A stretch of DNA of 64,000 nt from Piscicola geometra (lineage: Eukaryota > Annelida > Clitellata > Hirudinida > Piscicolidae): assembly GCA_943735955.1 (NCBI GenBank), contig OX030959.1, positions 4,364,541-4,428,540 on the forward strand, read 5' to 3'. The translations under genes were made by a program, and so were the position numbers. This document shows, in pieces, positions 10,659 to 23,200 of the stretch; position 1 is the stretch's first letter; the number at the start of each line of letters is the position of its first letter. The notes beneath the pieces are model-generated. The model was given only the letters and a program-made list of their open reading frames with translations, made no database searches and had not been told where the DNA came from.

Positions 10659-10793
10659 ATGGCCGCAGGGAATCAAGTGAGCTGCGACATAAAAGAGAAA
10701 TCCATCCATAGCAGCAGCAGTACCAGCGTTGTCAGGGACTTCTCCTTCACCCTCTATCGCAGTCTCGGCACCAGTGGCAGGACAGAAAATTGA
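10659..10793 (+). CDS. small open frame of 44 codons, doubtful
   Basis: An ATG in good context (AAGATGGCC) opens MAAGNQVSCDIKEKS and continues through a Ser-rich piece to TGA. I recognise no family. It could be a 5' exon, a small protein or chance. Confidence 0.2.
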   Translation: MAAGNQVSCDIKEKSIHSSSSTSVVRDFSFTLYRSLGTSGRTEN

Positions 10794-11040
10794 GAAGAAT
10801 GATGATTGTGTTTTGTTGTTTTGAGGATGATGTGGTGATGATTGTGCTGTGGTATGATTGTTGGTATTGTGGTGATGATTGAATTTTTTATTTGTGGTGA
10901 TAGTGATTTTTTGGCGATGATTGTCATGGTGGTGTGGGTGAGGTGGAATTATTGAGGTTGAATGATTGTTTTTTTTATATATATTTAAATTTATATATAT
11001 ATACATATATTGGTAGTGGTCTAAAAACCGTTTTATGTAA

Positions 11041-11113
11041 CAAATTTCTAAGAAGAGCGTCTTTGTTCACTTAGTAGAGGGCGCTATACAAATCATTAGT
11101 GATTGATTGATGG
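11041..11113 (+). mobile_element. LINE 3'-end fragment
   Basis: GAGGGCGCTATACAAATCAT followed by a TGATTGATTGATG tail is typical of a CR1/L2-like LINE 3' terminus. No coding part remains. It sits about 70 bp upstream of the FAM98 start codon. Confidence 0.5.
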
Positions 11114-11186
11114 TATTAAAATGTCCGACTGTCACTTAGTCACACCTTTAAGCCGCTTGTTGCTTCGTGTTTCGAAATCCTTTCTA

Positions 11187-12357
11187 ATGGAAAACGTTCT
11201 TGTTGAGACGTTAAATCAGCTGCAGTAAGTAAATATTACTTTGAAAGTTTATATAAGGTAGTTTTGAAAAAAGAAAATATTTTTAAAAGTCTTTTTTTAA
11301 TGCTTTTTTCAGATTATGCGGCACTGTCAGTAATGAGAGTCTGGAAACTTCACTGGTAGATGACTTAAATATAGACTTCAGTCGTTTGGTTGGAGAGTTA
11401 GCAGCTGAGCTAGCGCTGCATGCAGGCCTCCATGAAAGAGTCACCCCAATCACCGGTAACATCTTCTACCCCATTTATGCCCTAGATCGGACCGTAAGCG
11501 GTTATTATCCAATATTATCATTGAGATTCATCACTGACTATCTGTTTTACTACTGAGCTGTAATATTTTGTAATTCACAAGGGCCAGCCGACTTGGAAAG
11601 TTTTTACATGGAGCTGAGTGGATTTCTCAGAGAATATGGTGAACTAATAATACAAACTTGAAAACGCCTGGGAGAATTCTATTTAATTAAACATTCCTTT
11701 TCTTAGGAGGGTGTGTGTACAAGGTCCTGATGGAGGGAGAGTTGAGAACGCGGTTTGTAGGCAGACGCAACAGACTGCTCCTGCTCGACTTTCTCACTTC
11801 CGAACTGCAGGCTGTCCGACTCATTTCTCAATCCACACCCGCTATTGATGCTTTTGAACAGGTTTGCGTCTCTGAATATTTATGCACAACAATGAATCAA
11901 AGATATCATTCACTTTTAAACACTCCAGAAAGTTGAAACTCCAGCAGACATTTTGAAAGACGTTTTAATTCTACTAGGCTTCCCAAAGCCGCCCGCAGGC
12001 ATCACCTTCTTCCAACTCTTCAACAAAGTCGACACCAAGGTAGGAATGTTTGATTGGTGGCAGTTGATTTGAGTATCGAAAAACACACCACTCACCTTCC
12101 TCATCTTCCTAACAAGCATTTGATATCTCTTTGCAAAACATCTCACAAACACACTGCACACCCCACGAAGCTGAAAGAGCTGGTTGCGAGGGTGGGAGGC
12201 TTGGACAAGCCCCTGCTGAAAGGCAACCTGTCAGAGACGCAGTGGTCTCTGGTGCAGTACATGAACGAGGCTCTCAAGCTGGACTACCAGGCACGCCACT
12301 TGATGCTCGTCGAGAGACTCAACGTCACCATCCAGTCCTTCCTCTGGTCACATAAGG

Positions 12358-12414
<57 letters not shown>

Positions 12415-13683
12415 GTGTGAGTCTGTGTGTGTGTCTGTGTGTCTGCGTTTGTGTGTACATGCATGTCACATACACACACAGGACAAAGAGGCGAAGGTGA
12501 TGGGCGAGTTTGCAAGGTTCAAGCAGGCTCTTCAGGTCTCCACACACGTCTCCATCGCACACATCCTTGCTGCCAGGGAAGGTGAGTGCTGCTGATGATG
12601 ATTATGATGTCTTCCTTTCAGTTTCATGCCTATACTTTTTTGTTGTTGTGTTTCAACTAATCAAGAAAATATTGAATTATTTAAATTGAAATAAAATAAT
12701 GTTAAAGCATCCTATGCATCAGCACCGTCATATTACCACCACCACCACCACCATCGTCATTATGATCACTACCACCATCATCATTATGATCACCACCACC
12801 ATCATCATCATCACTATCACCACCACCATCATTATCAACACCACACAGACCTCTTGCTGATAGAGAAGACGAGCAGTGGACAGAGCAGAGAAAAGACCAA
12901 GTGCTCCATCAACAAACACCGCATCGGCGCTGTCAGTCTCTCTATAATAATAATAATAACAATAACAACAACAACAACATAATAATAATAATAATGATTA
13001 AAAAAAATATTCCGCCCACCCACAGGTGCCTGACAGAGGGGGCAGGGCTTACGAGCACGAAGCTCCTCCCCCTGAGATGCCCTCCTTCCAACAACGACAA
13101 GCAGGTTTGCGTGTGTTGTATGGTGGTGATGATGATGATGGTGGTGGTGATGATGATAATGATGATGGAGGTTATGATGTGTTGTAATCCGAATCTTCGT
13201 AATGTATGTTGTATTGTATGTGCACATTGCGCAGGGGGAGATAGAGGACGTGGAAGAGGGGGTCATGGAAGGGGGGGTGGAGGTGGTTATAGTGGTGGAG
13301 GTGGTTATAGTGGTGGAGGTGGTGGTGGAGGTGGAGGGTGGGGTGAGAGCAAAGCTAGCAACTTCGTCACCAACAACGCCACTGCCAATGCCTTCTTCGG
13401 AGGTGCCTCTGTCGATCCGTACCAGCAAATGTCCTATGCCAGGCGGGGTGGTGGTGGTGGTTATGGTGCAGAAGGTGGTGGTTATAGTAGAGGGAGAAGT
13501 GGCGCAGGGGGTTATAGTGGTGGTAGTGGGGGTGGTTATGATGCAGGAGGTGGTACTCATGGAGCGGGTGGGAGAGGTGGTTATGGAGGAGGAGGAGGAG
13601 GCAACCAACAAAATCATTATCAGGAAGAAAGAGTCTGGAGAGGGAAGAGGGCGCGAGGAGGGGGAGGAAGAGGCAGTTATTAG
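11187..13683 (+). CDS. FAM98: FAM98 family protein (tRNA-ligase complex subunit, RGG tail)
   Basis: Ten exons join in phase into 466 residues: 11187..11224, 11313..11455, 11582..11638, 11707..11861, 11929..12039, 12171..12356, 12482..12581, 12849..12931, 13026..13104, 13235..13683. The start is the ATG opening MENVLVETLNQLQ. Diagnostic FAM98 blocks are LLLLDFLTSELQAVRLI, LGFPKPPAGITFFQLF, KPLLKGNL, VSIAHILAARE, SREKTKCSINKHRIGA and VPDRGGRAYEHEAPPPEMPS. The last exon is an RGG/GGY-rich tail, a likely arginine-methylation and RNA-binding region. In vertebrates FAM98A/B join RTCB, DDX1 and CGI-99 in tRNA splicing and RNA transport, and FAM98A is a PRMT1 substrate. Intron 6 is almost pure (GT)n. 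RIOK1 starts 284 bp downstream on the same strand. Paralogue (A, B or C) is not decided. Confidence 0.93.
12357..12481 (+). repeat. (GT)n microsatellite forming nearly all of FAM98 intron 6
   Basis: The intron starts GTGTGTGCGTGTG at the donor and ends ACACACACAG at the acceptor, so both splice sites are built from dinucleotide repeat. Confidence 0.9.
12734..12841 (+). repeat. (CACCAT/ATCATT)n trinucleotide-type tract in FAM98 intron 7
   Basis: ACC/ATC triplets run up to the CACACAG acceptor of exon 8. Confidence 0.85.
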
Positions 13684-13878
13684 CTTCCGTTCTACTGCCT
13701 GCTTTCAATTCCGCTTGTTCAATTAATCTCTTATTACTTTAATTTCTGTTTATGAGTTCATTTTTCACCTTTAAAACTTATGACTTATGTTTTTTTCTAT
13801 ATTAAATTTGTAACATCCCTTTTAAATCTCTTTCACTTTTCTTTTTAAACTCGCCTCACTCGTGAAAATAACTTGCGC

Positions 13879-13884
13879 AATAAA
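13879..13884 (+). terminator. candidate polyadenylation signal of FAM98
   Basis: AATAAA lies 196 bp after the FAM98 stop and 84 bp before the RIOK1 ATG. It is flanked by a 9-bp inverted pair CCTCACTCG / CGAGTGAGG. Confidence 0.4.
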
Positions 13885-13967
13885 CTCTCGAGTGAGGATC
13901 TTTAGGAATATTTTCAATAAGCTCGAAGAGGCAATTGGACAAGTTTCAATCGGTAGCGTCGTCTGGC

Positions 13968-14989
13968 ATGTGTGACGTGATGAGGAACAACAACGACGTG
14001 GTGGAGGATGGTCAGTTCGAGGATGCAGAAGAGGATTCTCATGGCGGGTGAGTTCAAGATGCCTTTTGCAGCTGATCGTTTGTTAATTTCACTCAAATTT
14101 TGACATGTCTTGGTCTCATACGAATAAATTATAAATAATTTCGTAAAAGGATGAGTGATGTGAAGATCGACAAAGATTTGAATGTGGATCAAGAAGAAGA
14201 CGAAGAAGAGGAGGACGAGGAGAACAAGCTGGATTTTGTGGAATGGAACGAGAACAAGAGTTCGATTGCTGTTGTTGAGTGCATCACTTGTATTTTATGA
14301 ATTTAGAAAGCAATGGCGTCTTTTATCCAAGATTTATTTTCTTTTGAGCAACAAGTATTGCTCGATTTGTTGCAGGCATGACGAACCAGTACTTGAAGTT
14401 CACCGGCCAAGTGAGCTGAAACCCTTACATTTTAAACATTAAACACATTCCAATGACCTGCCATCATCAACACAAACACATCCTTGACGCAGATCTCGAT
14501 GGGCACGAACCCTCAGAGCTGCAAGGAGAAGCAGTCGTTGCTGAAGATGGGACAGGAGAAGATCTACCTGGGCCTCTACTCCGGCGCCTCCTTCAGGAAG
14601 ACCGACAACTATGCGTCTGCTCTTCAAATTGTTGCAACAATTACAGCAAGACATCAAAATATTAACAATACTTTTGATTTATGAATAATAATTATACTAC
14701 AATGAACATACAAGAAGCATCATCACAACCATGCAGTCAAAGTAATTTAAATATCATAGCAATGTCAATTTATAAGTTAAATTAATAATGTAAATAAGTC
14801 TTCATCTATCTACCAACTTTCACCACCCAACCACCTGATCACCAATCAACCACCTGACCACCAATCAACCACCTCGACGACGACACAGGGAACAGAGCAG
14901 GGACAAGGCCGACAGGGCGACCCTGGAGAAGGCACTCAACCGCGGAACTGTCATGGTGCTCTACAAGATGCTCAACAAGATATACACTG

Positions 14990-15064
<75 letters not shown>

Positions 15065-15240
15065 TTTGTGTGTGTGTGTGTGTCTGCTTGTAGCAACAAC
15101 AGCATCATCATCATGGTCACCATGCAGGCATTGATGGCTGTGTGAGCACTGGCAAGGAGGCCAATGTCTACCACGCCACTGCCCTCGATGCACAAAGTCT
15201 TGCTGTCAAGGTGATGGTGCTGGTGGTAGTATTAGTAGTA

Positions 15241-15327
<87 letters not shown>

Positions 15328-18164
15328 GTACTTTCAAACGAATGGTGAGCAGGTATTCAAGACAGTGGCCAGCGACTTCAAGAAGAGAGGCAAGTACATG
15401 GAAGGAGAGTACAGGTGTGCACTTCTCTATCTATCCATTATTATTATTATTATTATTGTTATTGTTTATGGGTTTGGGCATCATCATCATCATCATCAGT
15501 GCGTTTGCATGGCGCTTCCATTGACAGGTTCAAGTTCAACACGTGCACCAAGAACATCACGAAGCTGGTGCCCAAGTGGGTCGAGAAGGAGTTCAGGAAC
15601 CTGCACAGGTGCTGCTTCTGTGGTGTTATGCTGTGATGGTGTGCTGTGGTGGTGTGCTGTGGTGGTGTGCTGTGGTGCTGCTTCTGTGGTGGTGTGCTGT
15701 GGTGTTGTGCTGTGGTGTTATGCTGTGGTGGTGTGCTGTGATGGTGCTGGAATGGTGTGCTGTGATGGTGCTTTGGTAGTGTTGTTGTGGTTGTGGTTTG
15801 GTATTGTTGTTGTGGTTGTGGTGTGGTGCTTTGGTGCTGTGATAGTGTTGTGCTGATGTGTGATGGAAGAGTAGGGGGAGGGTGTGCGGGGTAAATCTAA
15901 ATGGTTACTTGTTTTTAGCTTCCATCATATTGGCTCGTTTGAGTTCAACATTTTAAATTTTCAGATTACACAAAGCGGGAATCGCATGTCCAGAGCCGAT
16001 CTGCATGAACAAGAACGTCCTCGTGATGAAGTTCATCGGCATTGACGGCAGGTGGGGCGTTGGTGTCCGATGAGTGAATGAGTGAATAAGTGAACAAATG
16101 AATAATGATTAAATGAGTGAATGAATGATGAGTGAATGAGTGAATAAGTGAACCAATGATGAGTGAACGAATGATGAGTGAATGAATAATGATTAAATGA
16201 GTGAACAAATGATGAGTGAATGAGTGAACGAATGATGAGTGAATGAATGATGAGTGAATGAGTGAATGAATGATGAGTGAATACGTGAACAAATGATGAG
16301 TGAATGGGTAAATGATGACTTCATCGAACCTCCCAGCATCCCCCCTCAGACCTGCGCAGAAGCTGAAAGACGTGCAGTTGAGTGCACAAGAAGCGCTGCA
16401 GATGTACTTGAGTTGTGTGCGTGTGATGCGGAGGATGTTCCAGACGTGCAAGCTGGTGCACGCTGACCTCAGTGAGTTCAACATGCTGTGAGTCGATTGG
16501 AGGGGGTGCATGGTGCATGTGTGGGGGTGCATGGTGCATGGGAAGGTGGTGCATGGTGCATGGGAGGGTGGACATGGTGCATGGGTGGGTGGTGCATGGT
16601 GCATGGGAGGGTGGTGCATGGTGCATGGGAGGGGGTGCATGGTGCATGGGAGGGTGGAGCATGGTGCATGGGAGGGTGGTGCATGGTGCATGGGAGGGTG
16701 GACATGGTGCATGGGTGGGTGGTGCATGGTGCATGGGAGGGTGGTGCATGGTGCATGGGAGGGTGGTGCATGGTGCATGGGAGGATGGTGCATGGTGCAT
16801 GGGAGGGGGTGCATGGTGCATGGGAGGGTGGAGCATGGTGCATGGGAGGGTGGTTCATGGTGCATGGGAGGATGGTGCATGGGAGGGTGGACATGGTGCA
16901 TGGGTAGTTGGTTCGTGCTGAATAAAGTCTGGTAATGAAGTGTTGTTGGAAGTATTCAAGCTTTAAAATATCTTGATAATAATAATAATAATAATGATGG
17001 TGAGGATGATGAGGGTGATTGTAGCCATGGTAACCCTCATAAACGATGCAGGGTGCACGAGGGCAGACTGCACGTGATCGACGTCTCGCAGTCAGTCGAG
17101 ATGGACAACCCCTCGGCGATGACTTTCCTGCATGCCGACATCACCAACGTCACCTCCTTCTTCCGGTCTCTTGCGTCATCATCGACGTTTTCCGCATCAC
17201 TAATTGAATTGGCAGTTGTGGCGTTGTGGAGGTGCTTGTGCGTAGATCTGAGAGGAGCCTTCCAAACCTAACCCTGCTTTATGGGAGGTTGTGGAGGTGC
17301 TTGCTCGTAGATTTGAGATAAGCCTCCATGCATTCAATCTCTCCATGCCACCATTCTCGACGCAGGAAACAGCAAGTGAACACGATGACTCACCAGCAGC
17401 TGAAGGCGTTCATCGTGGCTGAATCATTGGAGGAGGAGGAGGAAGAGGAGGTGAGACGTCAGATGCACCGGGCTGCCGTGGGAAGCTACACTGAAGGAGA
17501 TGATCAGGTGGGTCCTGAGGGGGTGATGATTGTGATGCTGTTTGGAGGGGTTTGATGATGATGATGTTGATGATAGTAATGACTGTGTCATCATCAGTTG
17601 CGAGAGGAGACGCAAGAAGGAAAGCTGGAAAATCCATTCACGCATGCACGAGTGGTGAGCTGCCAGATCCTTCATCATCATCATCATCACCATCAGATCG
17701 CTCCACTTGCTTAAATAATATCATCATCATCACCTACAATAATTAACTTTTTTTTATAGAGGAATACATCTAATTATCATATCATCATTTTTAAATACCC
17801 TACATTCCAGATAAATGATGATGACGACGACGACGATGACGATGACGACGATGATGATGATGATGATGATGAGAGCTCAGCAGACGATCAGGAGAATGTG
17901 GAAGCTTCAGAGAATGCAGGCGACAAGACTGCCATCTACAACAGACACAAGAGGGAGTCGTTGGAAGACAAGCGGGTTTGTTGTTGTTGTTGTGGCATTG
18001 AGTTGTTGTTGTTGTTGTGGTATTGAGTTGTTGTGGCATGGTCTTTTCACCGATTGCAGGCGAGGAAGAAGGTGATAAAGGAACTGCAGCGAGAAAAAAG
18101 AAGCCACAAGATCCGCAAGGCTGACAAAAAACGACGCGTGAAAATAACGAAAGGGAAAAAGTAA
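13968..18164 (+). CDS. RIOK1: RIO kinase 1 (RIOK1), atypical serine kinase/ATPase for 40S maturation
   Basis: The N-terminal acidic part (13968..14047, 14150 to about 14270) reads MCDVMRNN, DGQFEDAEEDS and a Glu-rich run. Clear exons follow: about 14901..14989 (SRDKADRATLEKAL), 15128..15210 (ATP loop STGKEANVYHA, AVK lysine), 15353..15414, 15528..15608, 15965..16051 (hinge VLVMKFIG), 16350..16487 (catalytic HADLSEFNML), 17052..17165 (metal site IDVSQSVE), 17365..17507, 17598..17654, 17811..17975 (about 17 consecutive Asp, then DESSADD) and 18060..18164 (basic tail RARKKVIKELQREKRSHKI, stop TAA). All phases agree from the kinase region on. The family acts in cytoplasmic pre-40S maturation and recruits clients to PRMT5. 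Oddities: the linker exons near 14376..14410 and 14493..14620 (ISMGTNPQS...) do not clearly match the family, and the C-terminal helical region is short. Several introns are mostly microsatellite. Confidence 0.93.
14990..15080 (+). repeat. (GT)n microsatellite in a RIOK1 intron
   Basis: Starts at the GTGTGTTTG donor and occupies most of the 138-bp intron. Confidence 0.9.
15211..15340 (+). repeat. (AGT)n microsatellite in a RIOK1 intron
   Basis: About 35 GTA/AGT triplets fill the 142-bp intron between exons 15128..15210 and 15353..15414. Confidence 0.9.
15609..15860 (+). repeat. degenerate GTGGTGTGCTGTG minisatellite in a RIOK1 intron
   Basis: Repeats of GTGCTGTGGTG with variants fill most of intron 15609-15964. 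Confidence 0.85.
16070..16315 (+). repeat. (GAATGATGAGTGAATGAGT)-type minisatellite in a RIOK1 intron
   Basis: Tandem GAAT/GAGTGAAT units with irregular length fill intron 16052-16349. Confidence 0.85.
16500..16912 (+). repeat. GGTGCATGGGAGGGT minisatellite in a RIOK1 intron
   Basis: Around twenty copies of GGTGCATGGTGCATGGGAGG variants with longer-range duplication: the block with GTGGACATGGTGCATGGGTG recurs three times. Confidence 0.9.
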
Positions 18165-18541
18165 CTTCTTTGCGTCAGTTTTCAAATGTCGCCTGCTCGA
18201 AATTTTCGTTGATTCTGTACGTCTGATCAAATGAACGTTCAGAAATTCAATTAAACGTCTTTGTTTTCTTGACGACTGGGTAGCACCATCTCAAACATAC
18301 TCTAATGAGACAAGCACTTTATTGGCACGCTGAACGGGCGTACGAAGCAGTGTGCACAGACGCAAACAGACGCACGAGAACGAAGCACGCTCGGAAATGA
18401 TGGCGAATGAAACATCGAAGGTGAAAGGCGGATGTCAAAAATGCTTTCCATAGTCATAGATGTCGCGAAGGAAGTTCAAAGGGTGCATAAGAGACGAAAG
18501 CAGGCGACGATGACGGAGACGACGTAGAAGTGGCAGACGAC
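18165..18541. other. convergent 3' region between RIOK1 and stathmin
   Basis: Holds the 3' UTRs of the two convergent genes. No other exon or repeat is recognised. Confidence 0.5.
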
Positions 18542-19316
18542 TCAAGAGTCGCTCGCTTGAAGCTCCTGCTTCTTCTTCCTCACCTCCTCCACATGCTGAT
18601 CCTGATGATGATCAATGAATATTCAATATATCTACCGTTTTTGAGAAATGTGAATACAAATGAGTTATTAACAACAAAATGGCGTCATTGGTGCATTGCT
18701 GAAGGACATGAACTTAATGAAGGAAAAGTGAACTGACATGTTCCTTGAGTTTCTCCAGACGCGCCATTTCCAATGCCCTCTTCTTCTCCTCACTGGTCTC
18801 CAGCTTCTCGACCAACTTCTGCTCCGTCTGCTTCACAAATGCTGCCTTCTGCTCATGCACTTTCTGGTGCACCTCACACACCTTCTCAATGTCCTTGCAG
18901 ATCCCCTCCAACTTTTGGCTCTCCAGAAGCTATGCAGTTTGGGAAAATTGAAGGCTAAAACTATTTTTACATTTCAAAAGATTCAAATGGGAGACTTGCA
19001 TTGAGAAGCAATGCATCAATGTATTTCTATGCAAATTGAATGAACTCTCCACCTCTCTTCTTTCCCTCGCCTCTTCCAGCTTGCGATCAATGTCCTCCTG
19101 GCTGATGGAGCTTCTTTCCCTGCCAGGAGATGCAGGCGCAAAAGGAGCATCCCCTGAGGCGGGCTTCAGGATCACTTCAAAAGCCACCCCACCATGGCTT
19201 TCTCGTTTTGGACTTGCAGCTAAAATTTAGTATTTAACATTGTTTTTGTGATTGTTAACTACTCATGCAGCTAATAGACTCACAAAAGAAGCAAAATAAT
19301 TCATACCTTCTGCCAT
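18542..19316 (-). CDS. STMN: stathmin family, tubulin-sequestering phosphoprotein
   Basis: Four exons on the minus strand join in phase into 142 residues: 19316..19307 (MAE), 19219..19053, 18929..18738 and 18601..18542. The regulatory N-terminus reads GGVAFEVILKPASG (the family's QAFELIL hairpin) and a Ser-rich phosphorylatable linker (PASPGRERSSISQEDI, including an SP site). The long tubulin-binding helix follows: DRKLEEARERRE, then KDIEKVCEVHQKVHEQ, KLVEKLETSEEKKRALEM, RLEKLKEHDQHVEEVRKKK. Length is close to human stathmin-1 (149). The family binds two alpha-beta tubulin heterodimers and promotes catastrophe; phosphorylation releases tubulin. No N-terminal Cys membrane-anchor extension is seen, so it is stathmin-1-like and cytosolic. 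The last acceptor was chosen as CATCAG/GATCAG because it gives the family's spacing. Confidence 0.92.
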
Positions 19317-20260
19317 TTTATTGCTGTATGCTTGCTGGTAAAAATGCAAATTGAAAAAATATAATTTTTCAGATATGAATATTTTAGAGATATAAACGCT
19401 TTTTAATTTCTCAAAAATCGAGGGGAACAAGAGTCACCTAAAATGCACTGAGGCACAGTTCACAGCCAATCATATTCAGGCATGTATTCTCTGAATGTGC
19501 AGACCATATATGAAAATACAGTATCATACAATATATGATTCACACTAGTGAAATACGATACAATACAATACAACGACGAGTATGATTATAGGGCGTAAAT
19601 CCGGACGGGCTTCAAGACCACTTAGTTATGGAAAAGTAAATAATGATATTAATAATAATAATAATGATTCTAAATTCTTATTAACCATTAATAAATAATA
19701 AATAAATGAAGATAAAATTAGAAAGCAAGAAATTGATGAATGGAAGAAATGAGCAGTAAACTTGTGGGTTATTGTGATTAGCCAAACAAGTACGTTTTCA
19801 GGGAACGGCTGAATGTCGTGGTCAAGCTCGGGGGTTTGAGTCTATGCGAATCTAATACAAAAAGGTTTTTGGAAATTAGAAACATTCCAAGACAACATCA
19901 CGTCTTTTGCACTTTCTGGCGGCTTACGACAAGCTGACTTCATGTTACAGTGGTTCTGGTTGCTGGTATATTCACCCTTTTTGCAAATTATTATTAATTT
20001 TCACTGATACAAAATGTCAATGAAAGATTTTTAAAGCAATTACTGAGTTACACAACTACTGATAATTTTAGATAAAAATTATGGTTTTTACTTAGATTTA
20101 GGCATTAATATTCTGACAATAATTTTAAATACTTTATTAATAAATTGGTTCTATAGTTTATCCTCATGAAATTGAAGATTGAATTTTGAAAATGTGAATC
20201 TAAGTTGCAATTGAGCGTTGAAGTAACCACCTCGAATTCAAACTCTGTCAAAGTCTTATA
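19317..20260. other. intergenic between divergent stathmin and RSBN1; possible LINE scrap
   Basis: Shared upstream region of two divergently transcribed genes. AT-rich. Near 19780-19870, AAGTACGTTTTCAGGGAACG and following bases resemble a decayed LINE 3' region, but weakly. Nothing else is recognised. Confidence 0.35.
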
Positions 20261-23200
20261 ATGAATTGTAAAAACGTGAGTGTTTTTCTGAACGATATAA
20301 ATGTTCCAGAAAACAAAGTGACCAGCGATGAAGGGACTACATCTTTTGATATAGATCGTATCAACAAAAGTAATAATATAAATAGCAAACGAAAAAAATC
20401 ATTTATAAGAAATACAAATAAAATTTTAAAGCACGAAGAAGACAACAAAAATGCTAGTGAGCCTGATGTAAATACAAAAAAGGAAGATAATTTACATAAA
20501 GGACCTATTTTAAAGTATTTTATTGAACATGACTTCAAAAAAAACTCAATTCAAGCTATCGAAAAAAATTTAAAATTCAAAGAATATTTGTATGTTCACG
20601 AGCACGACCCTGGAGGCTGCAAGACTCTGCACTGTTATCGGGACGAGTTGCAAGCTTTGAGTGAAGAAAAGTACCAAGAATTTGTAAACGAGTTTCTGGA
20701 CTTGGCTCTGACCGAGGTTAAGACAGGGGTGCCGTTGTATTCGATGGCAGTGATGCACAATGGGGCATGCCACCTGCCTGACCTGCTGGAGCACCTGGCT
20801 CTCAAGTACCCTCATCTTGTGATCAAGCGCATGCTGATGGGACGCTCTGACGTGGAAACTCTCACGATGAAGGAGTACAGAGAAAAAGTTCATGCTTCGT
20901 ACTCGTCTGGAACGTACAGGTGCTGTAAGCCTATTGCTCGGTCAACTGCTTTTGAATAGACTATAATGCATTAGATATCAAATTGATGAGTTAAAACATG
21001 AAGAGTATTGAAAGATGGAGAGTACTGAAGCAGCCTCACCACTGCATGCAGATGTGGTCCGCTGCTGCAACTGAGCATGGTTGGTCGCACAGGTGAGGAG
21101 TCGGGAGCTTACATGGGAGAGCTCTTGCAGCTCATGCAGCAGAACTACTTCATTAAGGTGCTTGCTCTAGGGGGGGGGGTTGAAGGGGGGTGTGCTTGCT
21201 CCAGATGGGGGTTGCTTGATGCGGGTGGTGTGTGCTCTAGGGGTGTTGCCTGAGGGGGGGGGGTGGTTGGAAGGGTGATTGCATGAGTGGGTGATTGCTT
21301 GAGGGAGGGGTAGTTGATGAAATGGTAACTCTTTGGGGTTTGGGTGATGGTAGTTGGGGCAGCATTACGTGGACAAAGTTGGCATCAGAAGAATTATGCT
21401 TGTGAATGGAGTGTCAGTGCAAAGTGATTCCTTCAGCATTGCACCCTTGCAGACGATGATGCCGTGGGGAGGGAGGTCCTGTCTGGAGGGCATGCCCCCT
21501 GCGAGCAGCAACGACGGCCCAATTATCTGGTGTCGTCCTGGCGAACAAGTGGTGCCCCCCATGGAGGCGGTCAGTGCCCGAGGAACTGGCAAGAAGAGGT
21601 GCGTGTCTTTGAGAGAGCATGTATGAGGTGCACTCTCTCCCTCGTACATGGAGTTTTGACATTCTTGTATTCCTAGTTACTCATTCCATCTCCACCTCCT
21701 CCTCCACCCCGATTTCCATCTCCACCTGCACCCACACCCACCTGCACCTACACACACCCACATGCACCCACACACACCTCTTCCACACCCACCTCCTCTT
21801 CTTTTCCACCTCGACAGGGGCATCAACGAGCTGCGACGACTGCAGTACCTGCCGAGGACTGGCGAGGCGAGGGAGGTGGTGGTGGAGGACAGGACGAGGT
21901 GTCATGCTGACCAGGTGGGTGGCTTACTGCACAAGCAAGCAACTGCCGCCGTAGGAGTCCTCAAGGCCATTCGAGCTGGAGTGGAGGAGGGCAGTGGCAG
22001 GAGAGTGCTGAAGGAGGTGGTCTGTGTGGCAGCAGAGCACTTCGAGGCGATTGTCGACCGACTCAAACTGGACTTGCTTGAGCCCCCCATGTCCCAGGTG
22101 CTTCTGTCAGCGTCATTGCTTTGTCACTTTTCACTTTGCCGTCCGCAATGCAGGCTATATAAATAGACTTTCTGCATGGTGTACAATGCAGCCTTTAAGC
22201 CACAATTCAGTTTACATTGTGTACAATGCAGCCTTTATAGCTACAGTTTGGTTTGCATGGTGTACAGTGCAGCCTTTATTTTTGTACAAAGGGTCTTCTT
22301 CAAGCGCTGAATCTTCATTGACCATTTCAAGCACTCCCCGACCCATACCCACCCATCTACCTACTCCCTGACCCCCACCCATCTATCTACTCACCCACCT
22401 ACCCGACCACCCTTCCACTTACCCTACCACCCTTCCACTTACCCTACCACCCTTCCACTTACCCTACCTAACTACCCACCCATCTACTCACTTACCCATC
22501 TACCAACTTACCCATCCACCAACTTTCCCATCCACCAACCCACCCATCTACTCACCCAAACACCAACCCATCCAATCACCAACCCACTCAACTACCAACC
22601 CACTCAACTACCAACCCAATCAACTATCAACCCACTCAACTACCAACCCACTCAACCACCAAACCACCTTACCACCCACCACCTTACCACCCACCACCCA
22701 CCACCCACCCACCCATCTACCCACCCACCTACCCACCCACCCACCTACCCACCCACCCACCTACCCACCCACCCACCTACCCACCCACCCACCTACCCAC
22801 CCACCCACCTACCCACCCACCCACCTACCCACCCACCCACCTACCCACCCACCCACCTACCCACCCACCCACCTACCCACCCACCCACCTACCCACCCAC
22901 CCACCTACCCACCCACCTACCCACCCACCTACCCACCCACCTACCCACCCACCTACCCAACCACCCACTCAACCACCCACCCACCCACTCAACCACCCAC
23001 CCACCCACTCAACCACCCACCCACCCACTCAACCACCCACCCACCCACTCAACCACCCACCCACCCACTCAACCACCCACCCACCCACTCAACCACCCAC
23101 CCACCCACTCAACCACTCACCCACCCACTCAACCACCCACCCAACCACTAACCCACCCACCCATTAACCCAGCCAACCACCCACTCACTAACCAACCCAC

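Noticed and set aside
12835..13617. 260-codon minus-strand frame rich in Thr/Ser/His
   Set aside because: Antisense shadow of the FAM98 Gly-rich exon and intron triplet repeats.
16472..16935. Gly/Trp/Met-rich and His/Pro-rich open frames
   Set aside because: They translate the RIOK1 intron minisatellite; flanking exons splice in phase without it.
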